From NCBI RefSeq assembly GCF_030812675.1, contig NZ_JAUSTE010000016.1, positions 1 through 46,838 of the forward strand: a stretch of 46,838 nucleotides of DNA, read 5' to 3'. The translations under genes and the position numbers were made by a program. Of this stretch, positions 28,591-36,844 are shown piece by piece; position 1 is the stretch's first letter; each line of letters opens with the position of its first letter. The notes beneath the pieces were generated by a model that was not told the origin of the DNA, searched no databases, and saw only the letters and a list, made by a program, of their open reading frames with translations. This DNA comes from Sinomonas atrocyanea (GTDB taxonomy: Bacteria > Actinomycetota > Actinomycetes > Actinomycetales > Micrococcaceae).

Positions 28591-29999
28591 CGGGTGCTCA
28601 CCGCCTGCGTCGTCATGGTGTCTCCGGGCTGGGCCGGCTCGGTGTGCCGCGGGCCGCCGTCGGCCATCAGCGGTCCCTGGGCCACCGGCCTGCGGGCCGC
28701 GTTCGAGATCACGAGGAGCAGGGCCACGATGATCCAGTTCGCGAGCAGCGACGAGCCGCCCGCGGCGAGGAACGGCGTCGTCAGGCCCGTCAGCGGGATG
28801 AGCCGGGTGACGCCGCCGATGATCACGAAGACCTGCAGCCCGACTGCGGCCGAGAGCGCCGAGGCGAGGAGCTTGCCGAAGGAGTCGCGGGCGCCGAGGG
28901 CGGCGCGGAAGCCCCTCGTGACGAGCATGGCGTACAGCAGGACGATCGCGAACAGGCCCACGAGGCCCAGCTCCTCGCCGAACGAGGCCACGATCATGTC
29001 CGAGTGGGAGAACGGCACGAGGTCCGGGCGCCCCTGGCCGAGGCCGGTGCCGAGCAGGCCGCCGTTGGCCATGCCGAAGAGGCCCTGGACGATCTGGTAG
29101 CTGCTGCCCGAGGTGCGCCCGTAGACGTCCGGCGAGAACGCGTTGAGCCATCCGTCGATGCGCAGGCGGATGTGCGGCAGCGCGAGGCTCGCGGCCATCG
29201 CGCCGGCGAACATGAGCAGCACGCCCAGGATCGCCCAGCTCACGCGGCTCGTGGCGATGTAGATCGTCGAGATGAAGATGCCGAAGAACAGGATCGACAT
29301 GCCGAGGTCGTGCTGGAAGATCAGGATGCCGATCGCGGCGAGCCAGGCCACCACCATCGGGCCGAGGTCCTTGAAGCGCGGCAGCTGGAGCTTCCCGATC
29401 CGGCGCCCCGCGAGCAGGATGAGGTCCCGGTTCGTGGAGAGGTAGCCGGCGAAGAACACGGCGATGGTGATCTTCGCGACCTCGCCGGGCTGGAACGTGG
29501 AGCCGGCCACCCGGATCCACACCTGGGCGCCGTTGATCTCGCCGGCGGTGATGCCGGGGACGAGGGGCAGCAGCAGCAGGACCGCGCTGACGATCAGGGA
29601 GATGTAGGTGAACCGGCGCAGGATGCGGTGGTCACGCAGGAACCACACGACGGCGATGGCCAGGACCATGCCCACCACCGTCCAGCGCGCCTGCGTATTG
29701 CCGTAGTCGGTCTGCGGGGTGTCGAGCCGGTGGATCATCGCGAGGCCGAGCCCGTTGAGGGTCACCACGATCGGAAGGATGAGCGGATCGGCATACTTCG
29801 CGCGGAAGCGCAGCACCGCATGGATCGCCAGGGCCGGTCCGGCCAGGAGGGCCTCCTGGAGCCAGAAGTCGCTGCCGAAGGCGGTGCCGTCCTGCAGGCC
29901 CTTCATGGTGTTCGCGCCGATGGACACGGCGAAGGCCAGGAGCAGGAGCAGCAGCTCCACGTTGCGCCGCGGCTTCTCCACGGTCTCGACGCCGCTCAT
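28587..29999 (-). CDS. rodA: RodA/FtsW-family peptidoglycan polymerase
   Basis: A 470-residue SEDS-family glycosyltransferase that polymerises lipid II, paired with PbpA. About ten to twelve transmembrane helices are visible. Family motifs include NGAQVWIRVAGSTFQPGE, FQHDLGMSILFFG, HSDMIVASFGEELGLVG and TPFLAAGGSSLLANW. The C-terminus is a short cytoplasmic tail. The ATG at 29999 overlaps the pstP stop as ATGA. The gene order identifies it as the PknAB-linked rodA (FtsW-like) gene. Confidence 0.94.
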   Translation of the reverse strand: MSGVETVEKPRRNVELLLLLLAFAVSIGANTMKGLQDGTAFGSDFWLQEALLAGPALAIHAVLRFRAKYADPLILPIVVTLNGLGLAMIHRLDTPQTDYGNTQARWTVVGMVLAIAVVWFLRDHRILRRFTYISLIVSAVLLLLPLVPGITAGEINGAQVWIRVAGSTFQPGEVAKITIAVFFAGYLSTNRDLILLAGRRIGKLQLPRFKDLGPMVVAWLAAIGILIFQHDLGMSILFFGIFISTIYIATSRVSWAILGVLLMFAGAMAASLALPHIRLRIDGWLNAFSPDVYGRTSGSSYQIVQGLFGMANGGLLGTGLGQGRPDLVPFSHSDMIVASFGEELGLVGLFAIVLLYAMLVTRGFRAALGARDSFGKLLASALSAAVGLQVFVIIGGVTRLIPLTGLTTPFLAAGGSSLLANWIIVALLLVISNAARRPVAQGPLMADGGPRHTEPAQPGDTMTTQAVSTR

Positions 30000-31693
30000 C
30001 GGGTGCCTCCCAGGCAGGGGTCGGGGGTGGTGGTCGGGCTCGCACTCGGGCTGCCGCTGGGTGCGGCGGAGGCGGACGCCGAGGGCTTCGCGCTGGCCGA
30101 CGGCGACGCGCCGTGCGCCGCGGTGCTGGACGGCGCCGCGCTCGCGGTGGCGCCCGAGCCGGGCAGGCAGCCCCTCGGATCGGCCTGGATCGCATGCACG
30201 ATATCCTCGGCCGCCTCGAGGCCGTCCGCGGGCACCCCGGAAAGGAGCCGCTGCTGCGTGTACGGGCTCAGCGAGTCGAGCGGGATGTTCGTGGCCGAGT
30301 GGACGTGCGAGAGGGAGATCGGGCCCAGCTGCTGCGAGACGCCGTTGTAGATGGCCACGCGGTTGTCGTACGCGCCGACGTAGTAGCGGGTCTGCGTCCA
30401 CGCGTACCCGAACCAGACGCCGAGGATGAGGGCCAGCGCGGCGACCACGCCGAGGCCGATCCGGAACCACCGCCGTACCGGGCGGGCCGGCGGTGTGGGC
30501 TCGTCCGCGTCCTCCTCGGGCTCGGGGCTGCGGTGGGTCAGGATCGCGGCGGCGCGGCGCGCGGCCGTGCGGCTCGCGACCGAGGGCAGCGAGCCCGTCT
30601 CGGCCGCCGACGCGGCGGCGCCCACGAGCTCGTGCGGGCGGGAGTCGAGTTCCCGGCGCAGGACCTCGGCGGAGAGGTGGGCGCCGAGGTTGGGGTCCGT
30701 CTCCGGCTCCTCGCGGCCGGCCTCCTCGCCGCCGCCCTCGGGGGCGGGTGCCGCCCCGGCCTCTGCGGCGGCGGCCTCGGAGGACGCAGCCGGGGCCGGC
30801 TCCGTGGCGGGTGCCTCCTCGGCGGCGGGCTGCTCGCTGGCCTTGGCCCGGGGCGGGTTCGCGGCGGCGGCCGAGGTCACCGGGGTGCGGGCCGCGGCTG
30901 CTGCGGTGAGGGTCGCCGCGGCCGGTGCCTGCGCGGGAGGGGCGGCCTCGCCGTCGTCCTCGCCGGCGACGACGTCGGCGACGATGACGGTCACGTTGTC
31001 CGGCGCGCCCGCGGCGAGCGTGAGCTCGACGAGGCGGTCGGCGCACTCGGCTGGGTCCTCGATCTCCCGCAGGGTGCGGTGCACGAGCGGCAGGGGGACG
31101 TAGTTGAGCCCGTCGGAGCACAGGAGCCATCGCTCGCCCTCGACCGCGGGGAACGTGGCGAGGTCCAGCTCGGGGCTCGCGTCCACGTCGCCGAGGACCC
31201 GCATGAGCACGTTCTTGTGCGGATGCGTCTCCGCCTCCTCGGGCCGGAGGCGGCCCTCGTTGATGAGGCGCTGGACGAAGGTGTGGTCGGTGGAGACCTG
31301 CTCGATGTCGTTCCCGCGCAGCCGGTAGGCGCGCGAGTCGCCGATATGGGCGAACGCGAACGTCCCCTCGGACAGCAGGAGCGCCGTCACGGTGGTCCCC
31401 ATCCCGGCCAGGAGCGGGTTGGCGCTGACGAGCTCGGACAGGAGCGAGTTCGCGGTCTGGATCTCGTCCGCGAGCTGGGTCGCGGCCTCGCCCGCCTCGT
31501 ACCCGCCGTGGTCGAGGTGGATGAGGTCCAGGACCGTCGAGGCACTGGCCACGTCGCCGCCCGCGTGCCCGCCCATGCCGTCGGCGACCACCATGAGATG
31601 ACGACCCGCGTAGGCGGAGTCGTCGTTCTTGGAGCGCAGCCGGCCCACGTCGGAGCGGGCCGCGTAGCGCAGGATCAGCGGGGCCTCTGGCAA
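29996..31693 (-). CDS. pstP: PP2C-type Ser/Thr phosphatase PstP
   Basis: A 565-residue membrane phosphatase that reverses PknA/PknB phosphorylation. The PP2C domain (about 5-240) carries the metal-binding residues in VVADGMGGHAGG, HIGDSRAYRL, LLCSDGLN and APDNVTVIVAD. A long Ala/Glu/Pro-rich region follows, then one transmembrane helix near residues 422-442 (FRIGLGVVAALALILGVWF) and an extracellular domain ending in an Ala/Ser/Pro-rich tail. The start is a TTG at 31693, two bases after the fhaB stop, with GAGG eight bases upstream; no better ATG or GTG exists before the conserved domain. Confidence 0.92.
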   Translation of the reverse strand: MPEAPLILRYAARSDVGRLRSKNDDSAYAGRHLMVVADGMGGHAGGDVASASTVLDLIHLDHGGYEAGEAATQLADEIQTANSLLSELVSANPLLAGMGTTVTALLLSEGTFAFAHIGDSRAYRLRGNDIEQVSTDHTFVQRLINEGRLRPEEAETHPHKNVLMRVLGDVDASPELDLATFPAVEGERWLLCSDGLNYVPLPLVHRTLREIEDPAECADRLVELTLAAGAPDNVTVIVADVVAGEDDGEAAPPAQAPAAATLTAAAAARTPVTSAAAANPPRAKASEQPAAEEAPATEPAPAASSEAAAAEAGAAPAPEGGGEEAGREEPETDPNLGAHLSAEVLRRELDSRPHELVGAAASAAETGSLPSVASRTAARRAAAILTHRSPEPEEDADEPTPPARPVRRWFRIGLGVVAALALILGVWFGYAWTQTRYYVGAYDNRVAIYNGVSQQLGPISLSHVHSATNIPLDSLSPYTQQRLLSGVPADGLEAAEDIVHAIQADPRGCLPGSGATASAAPSSTAAHGASPSASAKPSASASAAPSGSPSASPTTTPDPCLGGTR

Positions 31694-31695
31694 GG

Positions 31696-32169
31696 TCAGG
31701 GCCTCAGCTCGATCACAGTCTTGCCGATGCGGATCGGCACGTTCAGCTCGACGGGCTGGGCGCGGGTGAGCTGGTGGTCGGCGAGGTAGGTGCCGTTCGT
31801 GGACCCGAGGTCCTCGATGAACCAGCGGCTGCCCTGCGGGAACAGGCGCGCGTGGCGGCCGGAGGCGTAGTCGTCCTCGAGGACGAGCGTGGCCTCCTGG
31901 GCGCGCCCGAGCAGCACGGGGCTGCCCTCGAGCGGAAGGCTCGTCCCGGCCAGGGGCCCCTCGACCACGACGAGGCGGTGGGCCTGCTGGCGCGCGGGCG
32001 GCTCGGCGAGCTCGGGGTTCCGCCGCACCTGGCGGGCCGTCGGCGCGCCGGTCTTGTTTCGCCGGCCGACGGCGAGGTCACGGCGCATGGCGCCCACGAC
32101 GCTGAAGACGAGCAGCCACAGCAGCAGGAGGAACCCGAGCCGCAGGGCGGTGAGCGTCAGCTCGTTCAC
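31696..32169 (-). CDS. fhaB: FHA-domain membrane protein FhaB (FipA-like)
   Basis: A 157-residue protein with an N-terminal transmembrane helix (about 8-28) and a C-terminal forkhead-associated domain (about 70-155) that binds phosphothreonine. The domain signature is VLLGRAQEATLVLEDDYASGRHARL and DLGSTNGTYL. In mycobacteria this protein is phosphorylated by PknA/PknB and links FtsZ and FtsQ. The GTG at 32169 has GGAGGGACC upstream and overlaps the fhaA stop as GTGA. Confidence 0.92.
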   Translation of the reverse strand: MNELTLTALRLGFLLLLWLLVFSVVGAMRRDLAVGRRNKTGAPTARQVRRNPELAEPPARQQAHRLVVVEGPLAGTSLPLEGSPVLLGRAQEATLVLEDDYASGRHARLFPQGSRWFIEDLGSTNGTYLADHQLTRAQPVELNVPIRIGKTVIELRP

Positions 32170-32888
32170 GCGGTCCCTCCCCGGGGTGCCGGAAGCATGC
32201 GGAAGACGATCTTGGTGCGTCCCATGGTGATGGTGGTCCCGTCGTGGAGAACGGCGCTGCCCTCGATGCGGTGGCCGTTGATGTAGCTGCCGTTGGTCGA
32301 GCCGAGGTCCACCGCGTAGGCCGTGCCGCCGTCGGTGCGGATCTCGAGGTGCCGGCGGGACACCCCCGTGTCGTCGACGACGATGTCCGCCTCGTTCGAG
32401 CGGCCCAGCACCACCGAGTCCGCGTTGACCGAGTACCGCTGCCCGTCGATCTCGAGCACGGGCGAGAGCCGCACGGGCTGGCGGGTCGGGGCGGCGGGGA
32501 GGTTCGGCCGGGAGTCGTTCCGCTCGGTGCGTGAGTCGACCTCGAACTGGCCGGGCTTGAGCGCGGCGTCGTGCCGGAACGTGAAGCGGACCGGGCCCTG
32601 CAGCGTGTAGCCCTGGGAGCGGGCGTGCCTGACGGCCACGTCGCACAGCTCCTCCGCGAGCGGCTGGCCCCAGCCGCGCGCCCGCTCGAAGTCCGCGTCC
32701 GAGAGGTGCGCCTCGAAGACGTTGGGAGCGAGCGTGCGCCCCTGGTCGATCGAGAAGGCCTGGCGGTCCATCTCGCGGCGCAGCCTGCTGGCGATCTCCA
32801 CCGGCTGCACCTGGCCCTTCGAGCCCGTCGAGAAGACGCCGTGGACGGCCTTCTCAATGCCGCGCTCGAGCCTGTCGAGCAGTCCCAT
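32166..32888 (-). CDS. fhaA: FHA-domain protein FhaA (DUF3662 + FHA)
   Basis: A 240-residue cytoplasmic adaptor. The N-terminal DUF3662 domain (about 1-120; MGLLDRLERGIEKAV start) is followed by a short linker and an FHA domain (about 155-238; VVLGRSNEADIVVDD, SRRHLEI, DLGSTNGSYINGHRIEG). In Mycobacterium FhaA binds phosphorylated MurJ (MviN) and regulates wall synthesis. It is the first gene of the seven-gene operon ending with pknB. The ATG at 32888 follows GGAGG. The preceding 290 bases up to the tRNA hold no gene and must carry the operon promoter; I see a TAGTAT hexamer on the minus strand near 32980 but no clear -35. Confidence 0.93.
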   Translation of the reverse strand: MGLLDRLERGIEKAVHGVFSTGSKGQVQPVEIASRLRREMDRQAFSIDQGRTLAPNVFEAHLSDADFERARGWGQPLAEELCDVAVRHARSQGYTLQGPVRFTFRHDAALKPGQFEVDSRTERNDSRPNLPAAPTRQPVRLSPVLEIDGQRYSVNADSVVLGRSNEADIVVDDTGVSRRHLEIRTDGGTAYAVDLGSTNGSYINGHRIEGSAVLHDGTTITMGRTKIVFRMLPAPRGGTA

Positions 32889-33180
32889 GGCCCCTCCTTC
32901 CAGGTCCAGGGCCCGCGGGTGCGGGCGCAGTGCCACAGCTTCACGGAGCTGCGCACGCTGCGTGCACAGTCCTCACCCGATACTACTGGGCGCCTCTGGG
33001 TGCCGTCTGAACCGCGGTGTACCGACCGCGTAACGGCGCTTCGCCCGGCGCGCCGTCCCCTATCCTCGCCCATGCCGGCGGCCCCCGCGGGCAATTTCGC
33101 AATCCGCGGACCGCTCGGCTATGCTGGTTCTCGCTGCTTTCGCAGGGTCGGGGGTGACGCCCGGACGGCGGAAGTGCTGC

Positions 33181-33263
33181 GCGCGAGTGGCGGAACGGCA
33201 GACGCGCTGGCTTCAGGTGCCAGTGTCCGAAAGGGCGTGCGGGTTCAAATCCCGCCTCGCGCA
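33181..33263 (+). tRNA. tRNA-Leu (CAG)
   Basis: An 83-base class II tRNA. The acceptor stem GCGCGAG (33181-33187) pairs with CTCGCGC (33256-33262), with discriminator A at 33263. The anticodon stem CTGGC/GCCAG encloses a loop with CAG at 33214-33216, and the long variable arm and GTTCAAAT T-loop are present. CCA is not encoded. A tRNA-Leu beyond fhaA is the usual actinobacterial arrangement. A TATGCT hexamer near 33120 could be its -10 box. Confidence 0.95.
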
Positions 33264-33268
33264 CACTA

Positions 33269-33303
33269 GAGGAAGGCCCCGGTCGATGACCGGGGCCTTC
33301 CTC
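33269..33303 (+). terminator. Terminator after tRNA-Leu
   Basis: A perfect 16-base-pair stem (33269-33284 with 33288-33303) with a 3-base loop, six bases after the tRNA. It could also end the minus-strand membrane gene that finishes at 33352. Confidence 0.85.
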
Positions 33304-33351
33304 GTTGCTCCTACTGCCCGCTGACGGAGGCCTCCAAGGGGAGCGGGCGGA

Positions 33352-34875
33352 TCAGTGCCCGGCCTCCTCGCCCTCGCGCAAGGTGAGCGGGCGGATGAGC
33401 ACCCGCAGCGGCGTGATGACCCAGCGCTCGTGGGTCTCGCGGAACTCGGCGTGCGTCGAGAACTCGTACAGGGCCGACCGTGCCCGCACCCAGCGCGGCC
33501 GCTCGCCGTTGAAGGGGTCCTCGCGCAGGAGCCGGAGCGTGGCCGGGTCCGCTGCGAGGAGCCTGACGAGGAAGGCGTAGAACCAGTCCTCGTGCACGGT
33601 GCGCAGCGGCAGGAACCACATGAGCCAGTCGAGCCGCAGATGGTACGGCGCCCACTGCCGCGGGATGCGCTCGGGCTCGCCGGGCTTACCGCGGAACCTG
33701 TACTCGCGCCACTCGGCGTCCTCCGCGGGCACCGTGTCCAGCGTGCCCTCCACCACGATCTCCACCCGGTTCCTCGTCACCGACCCGAACGCGCCGTACG
33801 CATTGACGAGCTGCCAGCGGTTGAACGCGGCGTTCATGAGCTGGCGGCTCGAGACGAGGTTCTTCGCCGGCCACCACGAGAGCCCGAGCAGCAGCAGGGA
33901 CGCGGCGAGCACGACGGCGACCCACACCCAGGCGACCCAGTCGCCGGAGGCGGGCCACGCCGTCGTGCGCCCGGCGCCCGCGGTGACGTTCCAGGCGGCA
34001 GAGGAGAGCCGCTCGGGGACTGCCGGGAGCAGCCAGTGCACCGCCCCGTCGCCCACGGCGGCGAACGCCAGGACGATCGCGGACCAGTTCAGCCACGCGA
34101 AGTTCCCCGAGAGCACGAGCCACAGCTGCGTCACGACCACCACCGCCGCGGCGGCGGTGCCCACGGGTTGCGGGAAGAACAGGAAGAACGGCACCACGAG
34201 CTGCGCGGCATGGTTCCCGAGCACCTCGGAACGGTGCATCCACTTCGGCAGGAGGTGGAACTGCCGGCTCAGCGGCCCGGGCATCGGCTGGGTCTCGTGG
34301 TGGTAGTACAGCGCGGTGAGGTCGCGCCACTCCGGGCCTCCACGGATCTTGATCATGCCCGCCCCGAACTCGAGCCGGAACACGAGCCAGACCACGAGGA
34401 GGAGGATGGGGCGCGGCGGCGGGACCTGGTCGGAGCCGAGGAACGCGACCGTGAACCCCGCCTCGAGCAGGAGCATCTCCCAGCCGAACCCGTAGAACGT
34501 CTGCCCCACGTTCACGATCGACATGTACAGCCCCCACAGCACCAGGAACGCAGCGAGCGGAACCCACCACGGCCCCGCCTGCGGGACGCCCAGCACGAGC
34601 AGCGCCGAGACCACGAGCCCCACGGCGGCCGCCCAGCGGAACAGCCGGTCCGAGTACCGGTACCGGAACAGGCTCGGGCGGCGCAGGCGGTGGAAGCCCT
34701 CGAGGTACTGCGGGACCGGCAGGAGGCCCCGCTCGCCCACGAGCGCGGGGAACTGGTTGAGGCTCGAGAGGAACGCGACGAAGAACAGGGCCGCGATGCC
34801 GCGCTGCAGCACCCAGCGGGCCACCTCGGAATCGGTGGCCGCGAACCACGCCATGACCCCGGATGCCGCGTCCAC
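33352..34875 (-). CDS. Lipase maturation factor family membrane protein
   Basis: A 507-residue polytopic membrane protein related to vertebrate lipase maturation factor 1 (LMF/DUF1222). Eight or more hydrophobic helices in the first two thirds are followed by a soluble C-terminal domain. Family features include LEFGAGMIKIRGGPEWRDLTALYYHHETQPMPGP (partly quoted as GAGMIKIRG and YYHHETQPMP), FNRWQLVNAYGAFGSVT and a C-terminal WAPYHLRLDWLMWFLP. The bacterial function is unknown. I use the GTG at 34875; an ATG at 34854 is also possible, as neither has an ideal ribosome binding site. It is divergent from the crcB pair. Confidence 0.82.
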   Translation of the reverse strand: MDAASGVMAWFAATDSEVARWVLQRGIAALFFVAFLSSLNQFPALVGERGLLPVPQYLEGFHRLRRPSLFRYRYSDRLFRWAAAVGLVVSALLVLGVPQAGPWWVPLAAFLVLWGLYMSIVNVGQTFYGFGWEMLLLEAGFTVAFLGSDQVPPPRPILLLVVWLVFRLEFGAGMIKIRGGPEWRDLTALYYHHETQPMPGPLSRQFHLLPKWMHRSEVLGNHAAQLVVPFFLFFPQPVGTAAAAVVVVTQLWLVLSGNFAWLNWSAIVLAFAAVGDGAVHWLLPAVPERLSSAAWNVTAGAGRTTAWPASGDWVAWVWVAVVLAASLLLLGLSWWPAKNLVSSRQLMNAAFNRWQLVNAYGAFGSVTRNRVEIVVEGTLDTVPAEDAEWREYRFRGKPGEPERIPRQWAPYHLRLDWLMWFLPLRTVHEDWFYAFLVRLLAADPATLRLLREDPFNGERPRWVRARSALYEFSTHAEFRETHERWVITPLRVLIRPLTLREGEEAGH

Positions 34876-34918
34876 GCCTCCACGCTACGCCCGGCCCCGC
34901 GGGCACAGGGAGGGGCGG

Positions 34919-34924
34919 TAGGCT
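34919..34924 (+). promoter_or_regulatory. Leaderless -10 box (TAGGCT) of crcB genes
   Basis: TAGGCT ends nine bases before the GTG at 34934, with no ribosome binding site. It has the same form as the boxes at 3811 and 41700. Confidence 0.45.
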
Positions 34925-34933
34925 CTACCCGCC

Positions 34934-35737
34934 GTGACTTCTGACCCCCGCCTCCCCGTCCCGGGCCCCGCGAGCGACGCCGGCCCCGCGCCGCTCGCTG
35001 CGCACGCGCCGTCGCGCCTGCCCGCCCCGGCCCGGCTCGCGCACCCGTTCTCCCCGGGGGTGCTCGCCCTCGTGTTCGTCGGCGGTGTGCTCGGCGCGCT
35101 GTCCCGGTGGGCGCTCGGCGTCGCGATCCAGGCCCCGGGCGGCTGGCCCCTCGGGACCCTGGCCATAAACCTCGTGGGGGCGCTGGCCCTCGGGGCGCTC
35201 CTCGAGTCGCTCGCGCGGCGCGGCCCGGACAGGGGCGCCCGGCGCCTCGTCCGCCTCACCGTGGGCACGGGCTTCCTCGGGGCCTTCACCACCTATTCGA
35301 CCCTCGCCGTGGACGCCTCCCGCCTCCTCACGGCCGGCCGCGCGGCCGACGGCGCGTGGTACCTCGCGCTGAGCCTGCTCGGCGGCGCGGCGGCGACCCT
35401 CCTCGGGGTCGGCGGGGCCGCGTGGCTGCACCGCGAGGACCGGCGCGGGCTGGCCGCTGAGGCGCACGTCGCGGCGCACCCCCACGGCGGCCGTCCCCAC
35501 CCCGCCCACCCCTCATCTGAGGGTCACGTTCTGGGGGGCACCTCACGTGACCCCCAGAATGTGACTCCCAGAGGGGCGGGGGAGGGGGCGGGTGCTGCGG
35601 GCGACGCCGGCGGTGAAAAGACCCCCGCTCTCGGTCCGGACCCCGGTCTCCAGCGCGGGGCAATGACCGAAACAGGGGGCGAATCCGGTGATGGGGTCGC
35701 GGACTCCGCTCAGGACAGCCCGGGGGAGCCCCGATGA
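34934..35737 (+). CDS. crcB: CrcB/Fluc fluoride channel with long tails
   Basis: A 267-residue member of the CrcB/Fluc family, which exports fluoride as a dual-topology dimer. The channel core (about 42-175) carries GGVLGALSRWALG, INLVGALALG and GTGFLGAFTTYSTLAVD. It has an extra 40-residue Pro/Ala N-terminus and a roughly 90-residue hydrophilic C-terminal tail, about twice normal family length. Part of the tail (about residues 196-213) is encoded by a palindromic repeat element. It overlaps the second crcB by ATGA, so the two subunits likely form a heterodimer. The GTG start is supported by the -10 box upstream. Confidence 0.88.
   Translation: MTSDPRLPVPGPASDAGPAPLAAHAPSRLPAPARLAHPFSPGVLALVFVGGVLGALSRWALGVAIQAPGGWPLGTLAINLVGALALGALLESLARRGPDRGARRLVRLTVGTGFLGAFTTYSTLAVDASRLLTAGRAADGAWYLALSLLGGAAATLLGVGGAAWLHREDRRGLAAEAHVAAHPHGGRPHPAHPSSEGHVLGGTSRDPQNVTPRGAGEGAGAAGDAGGEKTPALGPDPGLQRGAMTETGGESGDGVADSAQDSPGEPR
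35519..35569. repeat. Palindromic repeat inside first crcB
   Basis: Arms 35519-35537 and 35551-35569 are imperfect inverted copies (core GTCACGTTCTGGGGG against CCCCCAGAATGTGAC, one mismatch), with a 13-base loop. The outer GAGGGTCAC matches the core of the repeats at 6347 and 7613. It is read through in frame by crcB. Confidence 0.75.
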
Positions 35738-36114
35738 GCCCTCTCGTGGCCCTGCTGCTGGGGGTGGCCGGCGGCCTGGGCGCGGTGGCCCGCTACGTGC
35801 TCGACACCGCCGTGAGCCGCCGCATCAAGGGCCCGCTGCCCTTCGCGACGATCGGCATCAACGTCACCGGGTCCCTCGCACTGGGCCTGGTCACGGGCGC
35901 GGTGCTCGCCGGGGCCGACCCGGCCCTGCAGGCCGTCCTCGGCACCGGCTTCCTCGGCGGATACACGACCTTCTCCACCGCGAGCTACCAGAGCGTGAGC
36001 CTCGCCCTCAGCGGCCGGTGGGCCGCCGCCGTCGTCAACGGGGTGGGCACGATGGCGCTGTGTCTGGCCGCCGCGCTGCTGGGGCTGGCGGCGGCCGCGG
36101 CGCTCGCCGGCTGA
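35734..36114 (+). CDS. crcB: CrcB/Fluc fluoride channel, second subunit
   Basis: A 126-residue CrcB of normal length with four transmembrane helices. Motifs are GGLGAVARYVLD, INVTGSLALG and GTGFLGGYTTFSTASYQ, which line the fluoride pathway and the central sodium site. It begins within the stop of the first crcB (ATGA). Tandem crcB pairs in actinobacteria and firmicutes usually encode antiparallel partners. No fluoride riboswitch is recognisable upstream of the pair. Confidence 0.92.
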   Translation: MSPLVALLLGVAGGLGAVARYVLDTAVSRRIKGPLPFATIGINVTGSLALGLVTGAVLAGADPALQAVLGTGFLGGYTTFSTASYQSVSLALSGRWAAAVVNGVGTMALCLAAALLGLAAAAALAG

Positions 36115-36198
36115 CGCCTCGGACGCCGCGCGGCCGCGGCCGCCGGGTGGCCCCGGGCAGACGCGGCCGCCACCGCACCGCAGCCGGCTCCTGGGCGA

Positions 36199-36735
36199 CT
36201 AGTCGATCTTCCCCGTGACGACCAGGCCCGCCCGCCCGAGCGTGTGGAAGAAGATGTTGAAGCCCAGGAAGGCCGGCGACGAGTCCCCGTTGACGCCGAT
36301 GTCCTCGACGTCGAGCGCGTGGACCGTGATGAAGTAGCGGTGCGTCCCGTGCCCCGCCGGCGGCGCGGCGCCGACGAACTGGGCCGTGCCGCCGTCGTTC
36401 TTGAGCTGGATCGCGCCGTCCGGCATGTCCTCGCCGGTGGCGGTCCCGGCGCCCTCGGCCAGCTCGGTCACCGAGGCAGGGATGTTCGCCACGGCCCAGT
36501 GCCAGAAGCCCGACTGGGTCGGCGCGTCCGGATCGTAGACCGTGACCGCGTAGCTCTTGGTGCCCTCGGGCGCGCCGGACCAGGACAGCTGGGGCGAGAC
36601 GTCCTCGCCGCCCGGCACGCCGAACGCGCCGGAGTACTGCCGGGGCGGCCACGGCTGGCCGTCCGCGACGGTCGTGCTCGTGACGGTGAAGCTCGCCGTC
36701 TCCGGGATGCGGTCAAAGGGATCGTTGCCACTCAT
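36199..36735 (-). CDS. YbhB/YbcL family PEBP protein
   Basis: A 178-residue phosphatidylethanolamine-binding-protein (Raf kinase inhibitor-like) family member, cytoplasmic, ligand unknown. Signature segments are DVSPQLSWSGAPEGTKSYAVTVYDPDAPT, quoted in part as SPQLSW and VYDPDAPT, and GFWHWAVANIP, with the ligand-pocket histidines in HWAV and GHGTHRYFITVHAL. The ATG at 36735 has GAGGAG seven bases upstream; a longer frame to 36777 lacks one. Confidence 0.9.
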   Translation of the reverse strand: MSGNDPFDRIPETASFTVTSTTVADGQPWPPRQYSGAFGVPGGEDVSPQLSWSGAPEGTKSYAVTVYDPDAPTQSGFWHWAVANIPASVTELAEGAGTATGEDMPDGAIQLKNDGGTAQFVGAAPPAGHGTHRYFITVHALDVEDIGVNGDSSPAFLGFNIFFHTLGRAGLVVTGKID

Positions 36736-36844
36736 GTGCAGCTCCTCTCTCGCGGGGAGCGGGGCGTGTGCGCCCACGCGCTTTCGATCCTAGGGCGCGG
36801 AGTGCCGAGATGAGCAGGGTGCACGGCGCGCGGGTGGGCCCGGC

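Noticed and set aside
34740-34934. Fluoride riboswitch before crcB
   Set aside because: I looked for the conserved pseudoknot elements and saw none; the gene appears leaderless.
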